DNA of 64,000 nucleotides, taken from Hypomyces perniciosus (Eukaryota; Ascomycota; Sordariomycetes; Hypocreales; Hypocreaceae). The translations under genes were made by a program, and so were the position numbers. Below, in pieces: positions 40,198-53,204 of the stretch. The stretch's first letter is position 1. Each line of letters starts with the position of its first letter. The stretch covers positions 3,596,001 through 3,660,000 of the forward strand of contig SPDT01000002.1 of the NCBI GenBank assembly GCA_008477525.1, in the 5' to 3' direction. The notes beneath the pieces were generated by a model, which ran no database searches, was not told the origin of the DNA, and was given only the letters and a program-made list of their open reading frames with translations.

Positions 40198-42204
40198 GGT
40201 GGATGAAGGAAAGAAGAGTGAGTTTATTGTGAGTGAAGATTGGAAAGAAGAAATGCAAGATAGTCCTTCCTATTTATCCAAGAGTCGACCTCTCGGAGTT
40301 GCCAGCGGGGCTGTGAACAGACGTCGGCATTGCCAAGTCTCCTCTGAAAGTCCCCGGCCGAGAGGAGAGAGCTGCTCACCACTCCGCCCTTCAGTCCCAC
40401 ACAGACACCTGCGATGATTTCTCTTTCATTTCATTGCGGCTACGACCACTTGCGCGTTCCATTTGGTCTCAAATCTAGATCAAGACGTAGAACCCGGTCT
40501 CAGCGTGGCGGAGCTTGCAGCTACACGGCCAGGCCGAACCGGTGAAACGAGAGCTTTAGGCCGAGCAACTTCAGCGGGTCTGTTTGGAAACGCTAAGTTG
40601 CTCAGATCACCATTGGCCAACCCTGAGAACATGGATACACATTCATGCTGTTGGCCCAAAACCCCTGGACCGAGCACCGCACAGCATCTTCGTAATAGAC
40701 CAATACATGATGTCGCATGCGGTGGGCTTATCCATAGAAGGCCCGACTTGGCCATTCTCACACCGAGGGGTCTGTACTAGCATCACACCTCCTTTCCGCC
40801 AGGTCAACGGTCTGAAGATGTACATCCGCTCAAGCTGACGATCTGTGATGGAAGGATTAAGATAGAAAATTGCGTAGATAGTTGCCAGCCTGCAAACGAC
40901 GGAGATCGGCATGGTATTGTTTCGCCCCTTAACCCCTCGACATACGTTCTTGTGTCTTAGGCGTGAGGTGCTGCGAAGTTGCCATGGCCAGCAGGATTCA
41001 GGAGTTGATGCGGGCCCCCCACGCTCCTTCCATTTTTGCGAGGCCAAGTCCATGTCTTGTGAACTAATGGGCGGAGGGCAGAGGGCGGAGCTGATGACCA
41101 CGACCTCAGGGCCCAACGCCGGCTACTCCGGGCTCATGCTCTGTTCGGGCAGCACTTCACCTGTCATCACCCTGTCCTTGGTCATCTCATGATGCTAGAT
41201 GAATGGCTTGAGCTAGAGGCTGTATAACGGTCGGGATGATGCTCCATTCTTTGCGTAATCGGGATAGCTTCCAGCGTGGCCATGCATTCGATATCGGGCA
41301 GGTTGAGGTTATGCCATTCATTGGTTGAATCAGCGCGGACTAAGATCCATGGGCCCAAGGAAAGCGGCGCAAAGGGAGGTTTGTGAGTTTCCCCTGAGAC
41401 GACTAGGGAGATGGTGAGTTGGGTCTGGCCAACTGTTGGGCATAGGGACGTCAAGTCCGCATCAAGTGGTTGATTGCCTTCCAGGATAGGCACTCGGAGT
41501 GTCCGTAAGCTAGACTGTCGCTCCATATGTGACAATGTTAATTTCCCGCAACGGGCACTGCCTCGCTCTTATTCCTCTCTGTAAGTCAAATTCACACCAC
41601 GGAAACCTGCTGAGAACTTGGTGGAGCATCAAGTGTTGTGACAAGAAAGCAGATACGACGTCAACGCCACCGCATGATGCCAGCATCCATGTCTATCCAT
41701 TTTTTCCGTATATGGGCATCCCTTGTGACGAATCTTCGCCTTTTTGGGTAATTTTGAATAAGTCGTCGAGGGTCATCCACCCACATCAGCTGCGATCTTT
41801 CCGCTTGTGACAAGATGTGGATAGAGGTTGGTGGGGGAGATTCGGTCTCATGAGATCAATCAAGTGTCCTGGACGTAGACCAATTTCAGGGTACTATCAT
41901 GGTAAAGAGAACACGGTTGAAGCGCTAGATTGAATGCAGGTGTAATCATGCTTCTTGTCTGTTGTAAAAACCCATAATGAAGATGCAAGACGTGTAGTTA
42001 GAAGGTTAATCACGTGGGGTTGGGAACAAAAAGAGGAAATAATGACTTGAGAGGTACATGGAAAGTGAGAGGAGGGCCGGTCTTTTTATGGCCGACGCAA
42101 AAGCAGCGAGGGATGGAGGGGCCGAAAATTCCCCGATGAGGCAACTGCCAAATGTGGTGGGCGAAGACCACATTTTCCGGATGCAAACAAGCCGTCTGAA
42201 CTTT
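40198..42204. other. Intergenic, no gene supported
   Basis: About 2 kb of normal composition. Several minus-strand frames of 90-160 codons exist (40643-41116, 41182-41535) but have no recognisable domain and no splice structure that I could defend. An unannotated fungal gene here cannot be excluded. Confidence 0.45.
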
Positions 42205-45200
42205 TACTATATAATATTAAAACTTTAAAATTATTATTATTAAATTAAATACTAAAACCTAAAAGAAATATCACTAGCTATAAAGATTTAAACAATATTA
42301 TATTTACTTTTAAAAGAAATTAATAAAATAGTACTTTTATTATAATAAAAAGTTTAAACATAATTAATAATATTATTTAAAATATAATAGCTTAAAGTAT
42401 ATTATATATAAGTAAAATAAATTATAAGATTAATATTTATAATAAATTAATAATACTTTATATTTATTATTAAATTATATATATAATTAAAAGGATAAAT
42501 ATATTATTTATTTATAAGAAAGGCTTTAAAATAATAAATATAAAAGTATATAAAGTATAAATTTACTTTAAAAGATAAAGAGATTAATTAAATTATAAAA
42601 AAACTATATTAAAATTAATTTAATTTTATTATTTATAAAAAAACTGTTTATAATATAAAAAAGTAGTATTTACTTTAAAAAACTTTAATTAATTATAAAA
42701 TTTATATAAAAAAAGAAAAATTAAAAAATAATTAATATTATTTATAAAATAGCTATAAAGTAATAATTAATAAATTATACTTTTTAAAATATTAAATAAT
42801 AAAAGTAATAATAAAAATATATTATATTTTAAATTAAAGATAATAATTAAAAGATATTAAATATATTAAAAAAAAACTAAAAAAGTTACCTTTAATTTAA
42901 TTATAGAAATAATTTATTAAAAATAAAAAAAAAAAAAAAAAAAAAAGTTAAAAAATATTTTTTTATGAAAAGTATTTAATAATATTAATAAAATATTTAA
43001 AATAAAAAGCTTTAAAATCATAATATTATTAAAATAATTATAGAATACCTTTAAAAAATACTAAAAGTATAATAAACTATTAAAAGAAATATTTGATATT
43101 AAATTATTAAAATATAATTAATAAAACTATGTAATTAAATTTAAAAATAATATAAATATTATTTTTAATAAAATTTATAATTTAAATAAAATAAAGTTTA
43201 AAAGCTTATATATTTTTTAAATAATATATTAATTAAAATATATATTTAACCTTTTTTATTAAAAATATACTATTTTATTATATTTATATTAAAAAGAAAA
43301 AGTAAATTATAATTAATTATAAACTATTAATAGTTTAATAAAGCTATAATTAAAAATAAAACTTTATTACTATTAACTATAAAATTATAAAATAAACTAT
43401 ATAAAAAAAAGTAATTTATAGTATTAAACTTTAAAGGTATTTATAACTTTATTTAAATTAAAAAGGGATATAAATAAATAACTATATTTTAAATTAAATA
43501 TAATTTATTAAAATATTTAATTATACTTTTTAATTTTATTAATACCTTTATAATATTTTAAAAAATAATTAATAATATAATAAAATAATACTTTTATATT
43601 TTTATAGTTATTTAATTAAATAATATTTTAATTTTTTTTAAATACCTGTAAAGAATATAAAGTATATATTTATAAAATATTATAAATCCTATAAAATATG
43701 AAATTATTTATAAAATTAAAGAAATATAAATTTTATATATAAAATATTACTTTTTTAAAGTATATTATTATTTTTAAAAGAATTTATATAAATTTATTAA
43801 AAGTATAAATAATAAAAGATTAATTTATATTTATATTAATAAAAAAGATTTAATACTTTTTAAAATTTATAAATTATTAAAATATAAAAATAATAAACTA
43901 TTTTATTACCTTTTATTTTAAAGTATTATATATAAAAGTAAACTATTTAATATATAATAAAAAATTCTTTACTATTATTTTTATATTTAAAGAATAGTAA
44001 TATTATTTATTAAAAGGAATATATAAAGTTAAAGTATATATTAACTATAAAAATATTATATATTTTCCGATAATTTAATAACTATTTTAAACATAAATTT
44101 ATTATATAAAATACTTTTTAGCATTTAATTATATTTTAATTTATTAAAAAAGATTTAAAAAGAAAGAAATAAATATATTTAATAAATAAATAAATTATAA
44201 TTAAAGAAAAATTATATATATAAAATAAATTTTAAAATAAACTTTTAAAGGATATTATTAATAAATAGTACTTTCAATTATATATAAAATATTTAATAAT
44301 AATATCATATTTTAATATATTAAAAATAGTATATTATTTAAAATAATAATAGATTTTTAAAAAAATATAAACTTTAATAAAAAAGAAATTTAATAATAAA
44401 ATTTTAAATTTTAAATTTTAAATAAACTTTAGAAAAATATAATTATAAAAGTTGATTAATATTTAATATATAAATATATAAGTATTTATAAAACCTATAA
44501 ATATATATAAAAATACTTTAAATTTTAAAGGCTTAAAAAAGTAATATAAAATATTAGTTTTTACTATATAATATATAAAATAATTAAACCTTTAGAATAT
44601 AAATTATATAGTAAACTTTAATATTTATTAATATTAAAATAATTATAAAAGTTAATTTTATTAAACTTTATTATTTAATTATTATTGTTATTATTAAATT
44701 AAAAATATAAATTAAATATAATAGTATTTTAATAATTATAAATTAATTTATTAAATATTTTTACTTTTTATATATAAAAAAGTAATAAATATAAAGATAT
44801 TAATTTATATATTTTTATAATTTATTGCAATTAATTATATAAAGTTAATTAAAATTATTTCTAATTAAAGATTAATTTTTATATTTAAAGAAATAAAATT
44901 ATTAAAGTTTATATAAAAAATTATATTAATTTTAATTCAAATAATTAAATAAAAAAGCTATAAATTATATTAATATTTTATAATAATAATATTTTAAAGT
45001 TAATTAAATTTAACTTTATATATATTAATTATAACTTTATATTAAATACATATAAAGTATTAAAAAAAGGCTTATATATTAATAAAATATAAAATAAAGT
45101 TAAAGATATAAAGTAATCATATAAAAAAATATAAATATACTTTTACTTTATATAAATAAAAATTAAAAGATATTAATAAATATAAATTAAAAGGATTTAC

Positions 45201-46305
45201 TTTTAAAGAGGGAGATATAATTTATTTATATTATTATTTATTAAGAAAAAAGACTATAAATATTAAAATAATATAATTAAGCAATAAATTAAAATTTAAA
45301 AAACTTAAACTTTATTTAATAAAAAAATCATTTTAAAAGTTACTTATAAATTTATATAATTAAATAGTATTTAAATTTATTTAATATTTTATATTTTATT
45401 ATTTAAAAAAGTATTATAAAATAAATTAAAAAATATATTAATTATAGATTTAATTATAGTTTTATTAATTAAAAAAGAATATAAAGTTAAAGAAATTAAA
45501 ATTATAAAAATAATAAATAATAAATATTAGTATTTAATAAAAGAGAAAAACTATAAAAAAAATATAACTTTAAGAATTTAAAAAATACTTTAAATACTTT
45601 TAAATAACTTTATAGTAATTTTATTAAAATCTAAACCTTTTATTAAAAGGTTTAATAAAGTATTAAAAGTAAAAAAATTAATACTTTAAAAGTCTTAAAC
45701 ATTTAAAAGTTTTTAATTCCTACTACTTTAAATTTTCTAGTTTATTTAAAGATTTTAACCTATTTTTAACTATCTCTTTACCTTTAATCTACAGTTATTA
45801 TTTTTAATAATATAAATACTTTAAATAATTTAAAGCTTTATTTATTTCTGCTTAAACTTTCTAAAGGGCTTTATAATAAAGTAATAAAAGTTCTTTTATT
45901 AATTCTTTAATAAAATTAAAATATTATAATTTAGAAATAATATTTAATATTAAAAAATAGTTTTAGCTATAATATTAAAACAATCTTTAAAGGAATATAT
46001 AAAAGCTTAATATAACCCCTATACTATTATATAAATAATTAATATTAATATATTTATTATATTTTATAAAATAATTACTTATATAATACTTTAGGCTATA
46101 AAAAAGATAATAAAAATAAAGTATAATATTAAAACTATTAATATTAATTAAATCTATAAATTTATAATAATAAAAAGTTAATTTAATATAAGTAAACTAT
46201 AAACTATTAAATATAATAAATAGTTAGGAAAAGGATATTATATATAAGAAAAGGGAAAGGATTAAATAGGTTTTAGGGATAAAACTAATAAAAGGGGGAT
46301 ATTAT
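42205..46305 (+). mobile_element. RIP-destroyed Ty3/Gypsy chromovirus relic
   Basis: Starts abruptly at about 42205, after which the sequence is almost purely A and T for 4 kb with no usable frame. At 45190-45420 the plus strand still echoes the integrase C-terminus (KLKGFTFKEGD..YL, LSNKLKFKKL..YLIKKS, later VFHI-like), and at 45480-45600 a chromodomain echo (YLIKEKNYKK). A polypurine tract (AAAAGGGGGATATTA) sits at about 46287-46303. These fit the 3' half of a chromodomain Gypsy element mutated C-to-T on both strands. Other domains cannot be read. Confidence 0.7.
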
Positions 46306-46708
46306 ATTATAATCCGATTATATTAAAGACTAGGTTACAGGGATATAGGAGAATATTGGTTATACTAATTAATTATTAGGAAGTAATTACTACATTAAAA
46401 GTAATTACTTAAACGTTTACTATATTAAGATATATAATTATTTACTTAATTACTATATTACTGCAGTAATTGCATTAACGTTTACTAGAATATTAATAAT
46501 TATATATAAATCTCTTTTATATATATATAACTGGCTTATTATTTATTTAGTATAGTTATTTAAATAGTTGTTAATAATTGCATTTACTAGAACTGCCTGT
46601 TTTATAGAATTGTAATTATATTACCCTGCTTAGTATTTATCCTTAACCTCTCTGTTAATATAAACCTATAAACCTTGGTTTACCCCTTAAGAATTAACCT
46701 AGATCGTT
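46306..46708 (+). repeat. LTR remnant (RIP-affected)
   Basis: Follows the polypurine tract; its last ~100 bp (46620-46708, ending GATCGTTACA) recurs at 52404-52500 (minus) and, in less mutated form, at 55110-55197 (plus). The left border is inferred. Confidence 0.6.
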
Positions 46709-47030
46709 ACAGTAATATTAATGCCCTATTATATAAGCTCTGGTTATATAACTAGGCCTTAACGTATTCCTAGCTATAGCTTTCTATAAAGCCTCAAGGC
46801 TTTCTTACTCTCTATTATACAATAATAATATTTGCCTTAACCTGCCTTTCTATACTGTAATAAAGGCGCTTAATAAAAATAACTACTAAAGATTTATCAA
46901 GATATCAAAGCTCAATAATATTTAAGAAAAGATTAAGAATAAAGTAAAGCTTAAAAAAGTAAAAGATTAATAAATAAGCTAGGCTATAACTAAAGGGAAG
47001 TAAATTAAATAAACTATTAAGTTAAGATAT

Positions 47031-47170
47031 ACTAGTAGAAAAATTACTAATACTAGTAAAAGGACTATTTATACTAGTAGAAAGAAGGCTGTTAATACTA
47101 GTAGGTTAGTTACTGATACTAGTAGAAAAAAGGCTATTAATACTAGTAAATTGGCTACTAATACTAGTGG
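47031..47170 (+). repeat. 21/24-bp minisatellite with ACTAGTA
   Basis: Six to seven units of 21 or 24 bp each starting ACTAGTA, lengths always a multiple of three. This suggests it was a coding repeat (Thr-Ser-Arg/Lys), perhaps a gag region of the interrupted element. Confidence 0.8.
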
Positions 47171-47178
47171 AAGGGAAG

Positions 47179-47606
47179 CTATTAATATTTTGTCGAGGGG
47201 GAATTGGCACTCCAAAACATACACACAATATATATATACACCCATACACAACGACTGGTATCGAGCGCGGGAACCGCGCTCCTGATAGAACCACAAAGCG
47301 GCAATTAAGTAATATGGGGACTAAAAGATACTGCGGATCATTTGATTATAATGCCAGCAGCTAACAGCAACTAACGCTTACCTTTATACGCCTTAGCGGC
47401 TGTATACTTACAGGTAGGGTTATATATTAAAGGGGGAAGAAGGTTGTGTTATATTAAACTAGGTCTATCTGTATGTCTTTATACTCCCGAGCTTTCCTAA
47501 TTAAGTAACTGCTTAAATAAGTAGCTGACTTTTTCTTGGGTAAGCTTTAATAAGAAAAATGCAGGTGTATTGGGCATATCAGTTACCCCCGACAAAATAT
47601 TAATAG
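47179..47606. mobile_element. 428 bp element with ~20 bp terminal inverted repeats
   Basis: CTATTAATATTTTGTCG at the left (47179-47195, then AGGGGG) is mirrored at the right (47586-47606, CCCCCGACAAAATATTAATAG). The interior is of normal composition (contains TGGTATCGAGCGCGGG..) inside AT-rich DNA. It could be a MITE or, reading only TGTCG...CGACA, a solo LTR. Confidence 0.65.
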
Positions 47607-50396
47607 ATAAGGCTGCTGATACTATAGTAAATAATACTGTTAAAGCTATTAAGGTTAACTTAATAGAAGACGAGACTAAAGATAATACATAAAAGATTTA
47701 TACTATTATAATCCACTATTAAGAAAGTGTAGTTAAAGCAGGAAAAGCCTTAGTTTAAGGGGTATATTGGATAATATAGATTAGTGGAAAATTAATAGTT
47801 AAAGAAAACGCGAAGGATATTGCTTATAGGAATACTAGGAGGATCTAAGAGGGCGGCTAAAAAGAACGCGTTATGTTCTTCTAGCACTATAAATTGGCTG
47901 GCCGGGAAACTATTAGTAATCAAGGAGACGGTTAATTAGATATTAGCCGGAGAGATAAATAAAGATAAATTCAGGTGCTATTTGATCCCTAGAGAGTGAG
48001 ATGACTGCTGACTACATAAGCCCTCTATACGCGATATTAACAGACATTATTAAAGAGGGACAAACAAAGCTGGAATTCAGGTGCCTTTTGACCTATATAG
48101 TGAAATGAATATACTAACTATATAATCCTCTATATACAATACCTAGCCTTACCATTTATCCCTTAAACCATTTAACGTTTATTGTATTTATATAAAAATA
48201 ATTGAAATATTAGGCTTAGTCTGTAATATTATCTCTAATTGTTTTAAGATATTATAATAAGGCAGGAGGTATAGCTATCCTTCCCTAAGAAATCTGTATT
48301 GTATTTTATAGCCAGGGTATTAGGATTATTTAGCTTATATAAGCTAAAAAGAGAAAAGGATTAATATAAAATATTAAACGATAATAGGTATAGTAGTAAA
48401 TAGATAATAGGATATCTTTACTAATTATAAATGCATTGTATTATTATATAACAATATCTGCAGTACTTAAATAGCAAATAATACTGTTAATAAAAATATT
48501 AGGTATATTAAGTATATAAATTTGTAGTAATAATAAGATAGGGATAATGCTTTCTTTCCAGCTATTTTATATTTTATTGGAAAATGCAATAGGTAAATAT
48601 AGCCTTAAGTATTAAATAGAACAATTATAGTTAGTTAATTAATATAAATTAATAGATTTCCAGCCATAATATAATATATAATAAATGGAGATAAATGTAT
48701 ATAGAGTAGTGGGAGCGAGTTAATAGTATTTAATTAATACTGAGAGGGTTTAGATAAAGTCGTAGGCCTACTATATTCCTTTTATTACCAGGTTCTAATA
48801 CTTTACTTTCCCTGTACTAAGATGTTCCACTTATATTATTTTCGATATATACTGTCTTATAACAGTGTTATTTATAACCTAATAATTAACGGGCACCTTA
48901 AGCGATCAAATCTTCTAACAAGAGAAGAATGGCAAGTGGCAGGCGCGCTGTAAAGAAAGCTGCCAACGCGAAAGCTTCATTATACAGACAGCTATGCCAG
49001 TTAAATAAAGACAAGCATACGGAAATGCGGGCCCGTATATATAACGTAATACTTGAAAAGGAATATTTACTAATAGTTTTAAAGGGAAAGTAAAAGTAAG
49101 GAGGGGAATTGTTAGTATATGGTTAGTAGTAAGCCGATTCTCTATCTTATTAATCTTATTACTTAGCTGGCTACAGAGCATGGTAATTTCTGGGTTTCTA
49201 GGGATACAGGGACCCGTCAAAACTAGTATACTTAGGTAATTATAAAACTATCTTTTTTATATTTATAACTGTTTATTTCAATATCTATTTACATTTACAG
49301 TATTACGTTTATTAAAGCTAACTCGAGAATAAAACTAATAATAATAATTTCAGTACACCTTACCTATACTACTGCTATAGTTACTGTCTCGCGATAATTC
49401 CTCTTCTTTATGTTTGTAATTTAAATAATTCCCGCTAGCCATATAACCAAATTGTTAAGAGACCGGAAGCCTCGGAGCTCTTGATATTATATGGGCTGGA
49501 ACTTATATATAACGGCACCGACTATCCAAAAGGATATAGAACTTTAGAGACCAGCGATCTTTAAGTATAATACCTACCTTCTAATTTCTAGTAATCTATC
49601 GGCTTTTCTCTATCTCTTTCAGTGTAATATATCTTTAGACTTATTTAATCTTCTTAGGGGTTGCAGCTCCCTTGCCTGACCCGTTTGCCCTTAACGGGTT
49701 CCTGCCACAAATACTAATTCTTATATTATCCTTAGTACTCTGACTTTCCTACTACTATATAGGATACTAAGTTAACTAAGATTTATTATTATTGATATAA
49801 ATGAAAAAAAGGTTAATAAAAGGGAAAAAAGGTTTAAATAATAATAATAAACTCCTTTAAATTTATTACCTTTACTATTTCCTTATAAAATATCAAATAA
49901 AAGGAATATTTATTAATTTAATATACTTTTTAAACTATTATAGATTTTTGATTTAAAAAATCCAAAAAAACAATTCCTATAATATATATATAAAGAATCG
50001 TTTCAGGCTATTATATAGCTTAAGCTAAGGGGTATATTGCAGGATTTATATTCAGATATTACTCTTTTTATTATATACTTTAACTAGGGCTATATCTCCA
50101 GTATAATTCCCTATATTATTAAGGAGGGCTCGTTAGCCCTGTACTTCCTTTTCTTAGTTTAAGATAGCCTTAATTGAGAGGATTCCTCGCGTATTACTAT
50201 TACACTCAACGGCTAGATTTGACAGTATATCTATAACTAAAGAGCAACCCCCTTTCCTCCCTTGTCCCTTAACCTTAGATAGACAATTCTACGGCCCCTT
50301 ATTAATTTATGCCTACCAAAGGCTAGCCCAGAATAGTCTATTGCGTAAGATACAGCTAAGTGTAGCGTGTCCTAAAACTCCTAAATCCTTATAAAC
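47607..50396. other. AT-rich RIP-affected repeat DNA, no gene
   Basis: Transposon debris with stops in all frames. A ~106 bp tandem duplication is visible at 47967-48145 (both halves begin AATTCAGGTGC), the second half more T/A-shifted than the first. Nothing else is identifiable. Confidence 0.6.
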
Positions 50397-51494
50397 CTAA
50401 TCAGAGACTCCTTCTTTTACCAAAAGCTCTTTCCAAAACTTATTAACGTCATTGGTGACATTTCTCTGAATCGTCTTTCCTTCCCATTTGTTGTCCATGT
50501 TATCCAAAATGTCTATCCACTTACGGATAGACTTTTCCTTATCTCTCATACCAGCAAAGTGCACCAGGAAGTCCCCTCGGCGAGCATGGTACCTCTCAAG
50601 ACCTTCCTCCGTCTCCTTATCACGGAACTCGCTAGCTTCACCACTCGGGTATGTGTTGAACCATTCTTGTGGGACGATTCGAACATTATCTCTGAATTGA
50701 GGCTCGTTCATTACCTTTTCCATGGCGCTTTGTTCAGTAAACGGCAGATCGATGTCGGGTTTAAAATGCCGGAAGGCAAGGATATCGTTGAACAGGTCAA
50801 CCGCCCAGCGGTTTACGCGCAACAGGAAGACGCCGTTATTGAGGCCGTTCCAATCATTCGTCGCGAGGAGGTGGATCTCGTCGCGAGGATTCGGTTGTTC
50901 CTTAAGATCCGGGGTTGCCAAGGGGAGAAAGCTGCTGATGGAGCGGCATTGATCTAGGATAATTGTGTCACGGTCCGCCCAAAAGATCCACTCCAGACGG
51001 TCCACGGGGTTCTTAGTCATTTCGTTGAGAAGGACGGAGAGAATGAACGCCGGCTTATTCCAGAGGTCATCGACAATTTCCGAGCACAGCACATGGAGCC
51101 TCGTGTCATGGATCACGGTGTGTGTGGCGTGGGAGCGCAGCGCGGACTTGTAATAGTCCTTAGGAGGCCCGAAATGCGCCGTGAGCGTAGCTATGCGGGC
51201 CCGGGCGGAGACAAAGTTGGTCGATCTCTGGCATAACGATCGTATCGAGTTTGCCGTCGCATGAAACCCGCGCCGGAGCGTCGGCAGGCAATGGCTGTCG
51301 CCATAAGGGAAGATAGTGGAGAGGTTTAGGCTTTTATGAGGCCGAAGGGCCAAAGGGGCTGGGTCGTGCTCATAAGGCCAAGCGGCTGGACCGCTCGCGC
51401 CATACGCAATGTCAACGGCGTCCAGGGCGAAGTAGAGGCGATATAGAAGTAAGAGTGCTGGCAAGAGGAGGATAAAGACTAGGCGGCGCAGCAT
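50397..51494 (-). CDS. GT34 alpha-glycosyltransferase (GMA12/MNN10 family)
   Basis: 365 residues, single exon, from the ATG at 51494. Type II membrane protein: cytosolic MLRR, hydrophobic anchor at about 5-22, short stem, lumenal catalytic domain. Family landmarks are RLEWIFWADRDTIIL (DRD metal/sugar-nucleotide site at about 174-176), HLLATNDWNGLNNGVFLLR, FTEQSAMEKV, PQEWFNTY and GDFLVHFAG. Family members add galactose or mannose in the Golgi. The coding sequence is intact and of normal base composition although flanked on both sides by AT-rich RIP-type DNA, so it has escaped mutation leakage or is under selection. A possible TATATAAT lies about 85 bp upstream. Confidence 0.9.
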   Translation of the reverse strand: MLRRLVFILLLPALLLLYRLYFALDAVDIAYGASGPAAWPYEHDPAPLALRPHKSLNLSTIFPYGDSHCLPTLRRGFHATANSIRSLCQRSTNFVSARARIATLTAHFGPPKDYYKSALRSHATHTVIHDTRLHVLCSEIVDDLWNKPAFILSVLLNEMTKNPVDRLEWIFWADRDTIILDQCRSISSFLPLATPDLKEQPNPRDEIHLLATNDWNGLNNGVFLLRVNRWAVDLFNDILAFRHFKPDIDLPFTEQSAMEKVMNEPQFRDNVRIVPQEWFNTYPSGEASEFRDKETEEGLERYHARRGDFLVHFAGMRDKEKSIRKWIDILDNMDNKWEGKTIQRNVTNDVNKFWKELLVKEGVSD

Positions 51495-53204
51495 AATAAT
51501 GTTCTTGGCCAATATAATGGACTCGAGTGGTGAAAAGTTGCGAGTTTACCAGGCACTATAATTAGTCCCTGTTTGACATTATATACCCAATGCTACGGCT
51601 CCTGGGCTGCTCCGGGGGAGTTGACTGGGTTTCAGTTGCAAGGATGGGCATCATTAATACTCCGAGTTTCCTTTTAAGTATAAATAGCCGGCGATGACGT
51701 TGTATAGCTCCCGGTGGCAGTAGTGTTTATGAAAGAGGGATAGCAAGCAACAAACAGCAAATCAGGCATTGTCTTGCCAGCTTTGCCTGCACTAATAGCC
51801 CCTTAACAAGGATACGGGGATAGCAATAATAGTAATACTAGGCAGGAGGATCAGGGATCTTAGCCTATATACATATACGACGCGAATAAATACATTCAAT
51901 TAGTCGCCAGCGCTAGTTAAGGGTGTACAGTTAAAATTAAAAGGTAAATTTAAAGACAGCTATTGCCTAAAATTCCAATATATCGCCACAGCCAATATCC
52001 GAATCAGTATAACACTTATATACAGAGTATATATCTAAATAATGGGCTCTATAGTACAGCAACGCAACCCCCAGCGCTGACAGGTCTGTACAGTTATATA
52101 CAGAGGACTCTATATATATAGATTAAATAAAGTACTCTGGACTAGGGTGACATAGCTCTGTATACTTCGTACTTTGTATAGAGTACCCCGAAGTGTGAAA
52201 CACGATGACTAAGACCTAATTCGTCCAGTCCACGTCATGTAGCTAACTATATTTGGATTACTGCACGCGTAAGGGCTTTATTCCATTGTACTATCTCCGC
52301 ACTTCGTATTTCGTTATAGGGGCTTTTAGCTGTATAAAAGTATAGATTTTAGTAATGAACTAAAAGGACTTTGCCTTTTAATTAGGCCTAAAATCCCTAA
52401 GCTACCTGTAACGATTTAGGCTAATTTCTAATAAATAAACTAAGGTATATAGGTTTATATTAGCAGAGAGGTTAAAGAAAATACTAAATATGGTAAGTAT
52501 TATTATAATTATAATTATATTATAGTAATTTTCCTCTTTGAGGATCTAATACAGGAAGGTGTGGTTTCCGCCTTAGGAATAGGTGGGTTACGTAACCCCA
52601 CTCAACTACGTATGTTGATGCCTGGCGCATGCAGCACGTGAACAATTTTTGTGCCAGCAGAATTCTCTCCTATCCAAGTGGTTACCTTTTCTACTGGCAA
52701 AACTATACCAACGGAAGTTATATGCGCATGCAGGAGACGAATTCATACTGTATTCCGCCAGACAAAATATTTCTTGTCCAGTACACCACCTTTTTCTACC
52801 GGCAGAATTCTAACCAATCCAAGAGACTATTTCCCTCTTCGGGGCACCTACTATATCTACACCACCCGTTTATAGGTTGCTTGCCGGGATAAGAACTTGC
52901 TTGTAAACTCTGAGGGACAGAGAAGGGCCATTGACATAAAAGAGATGGAAAGAAGCATGGATTGATACAATGCATTATTAGTGGGCATAGAACCAGTGAA
53001 TGGTTATGCAAAGCCTAACCACATCTGCCCACTCTAGTAATTAACCTGCTCTTATTCCAATAGATAAAGAAATGAAGATCCGGTTCAAATATAAATGCCC
53101 TCCGCATAATATATTATTTGCTATCTATATATAAATAACTATATTAAAAAAAAGGTATATAAACACCTATAAACCAACCTAGGTGATGGCCTGGATAAAC
53201 TAAC
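51495..53204. other. Intergenic, repeat debris
   Basis: Moderately AT-rich; holds an inverted LTR remnant (52404-52530). No gene seen. Confidence 0.55.
52404..52530 (-). repeat. LTR remnant, inverted
   Basis: The reverse complement matches 46600-46708, including ACCTCTCTGCTAATATAAAC and the terminal CGTTACAG. Confidence 0.7.

Noticed and set aside
42205..46305. AT-rich block as a centromere or mitochondrial insertion
   Set aside because: Gypsy integrase/chromodomain echoes and a polypurine tract explain it as RIP-mutated retrotransposon DNA; no mitochondrial genes seen.
47069..47296. 75-codon hydrophobic minus-strand frame
   Set aside because: Product of the 21/24 bp minisatellite read on the opposite strand.
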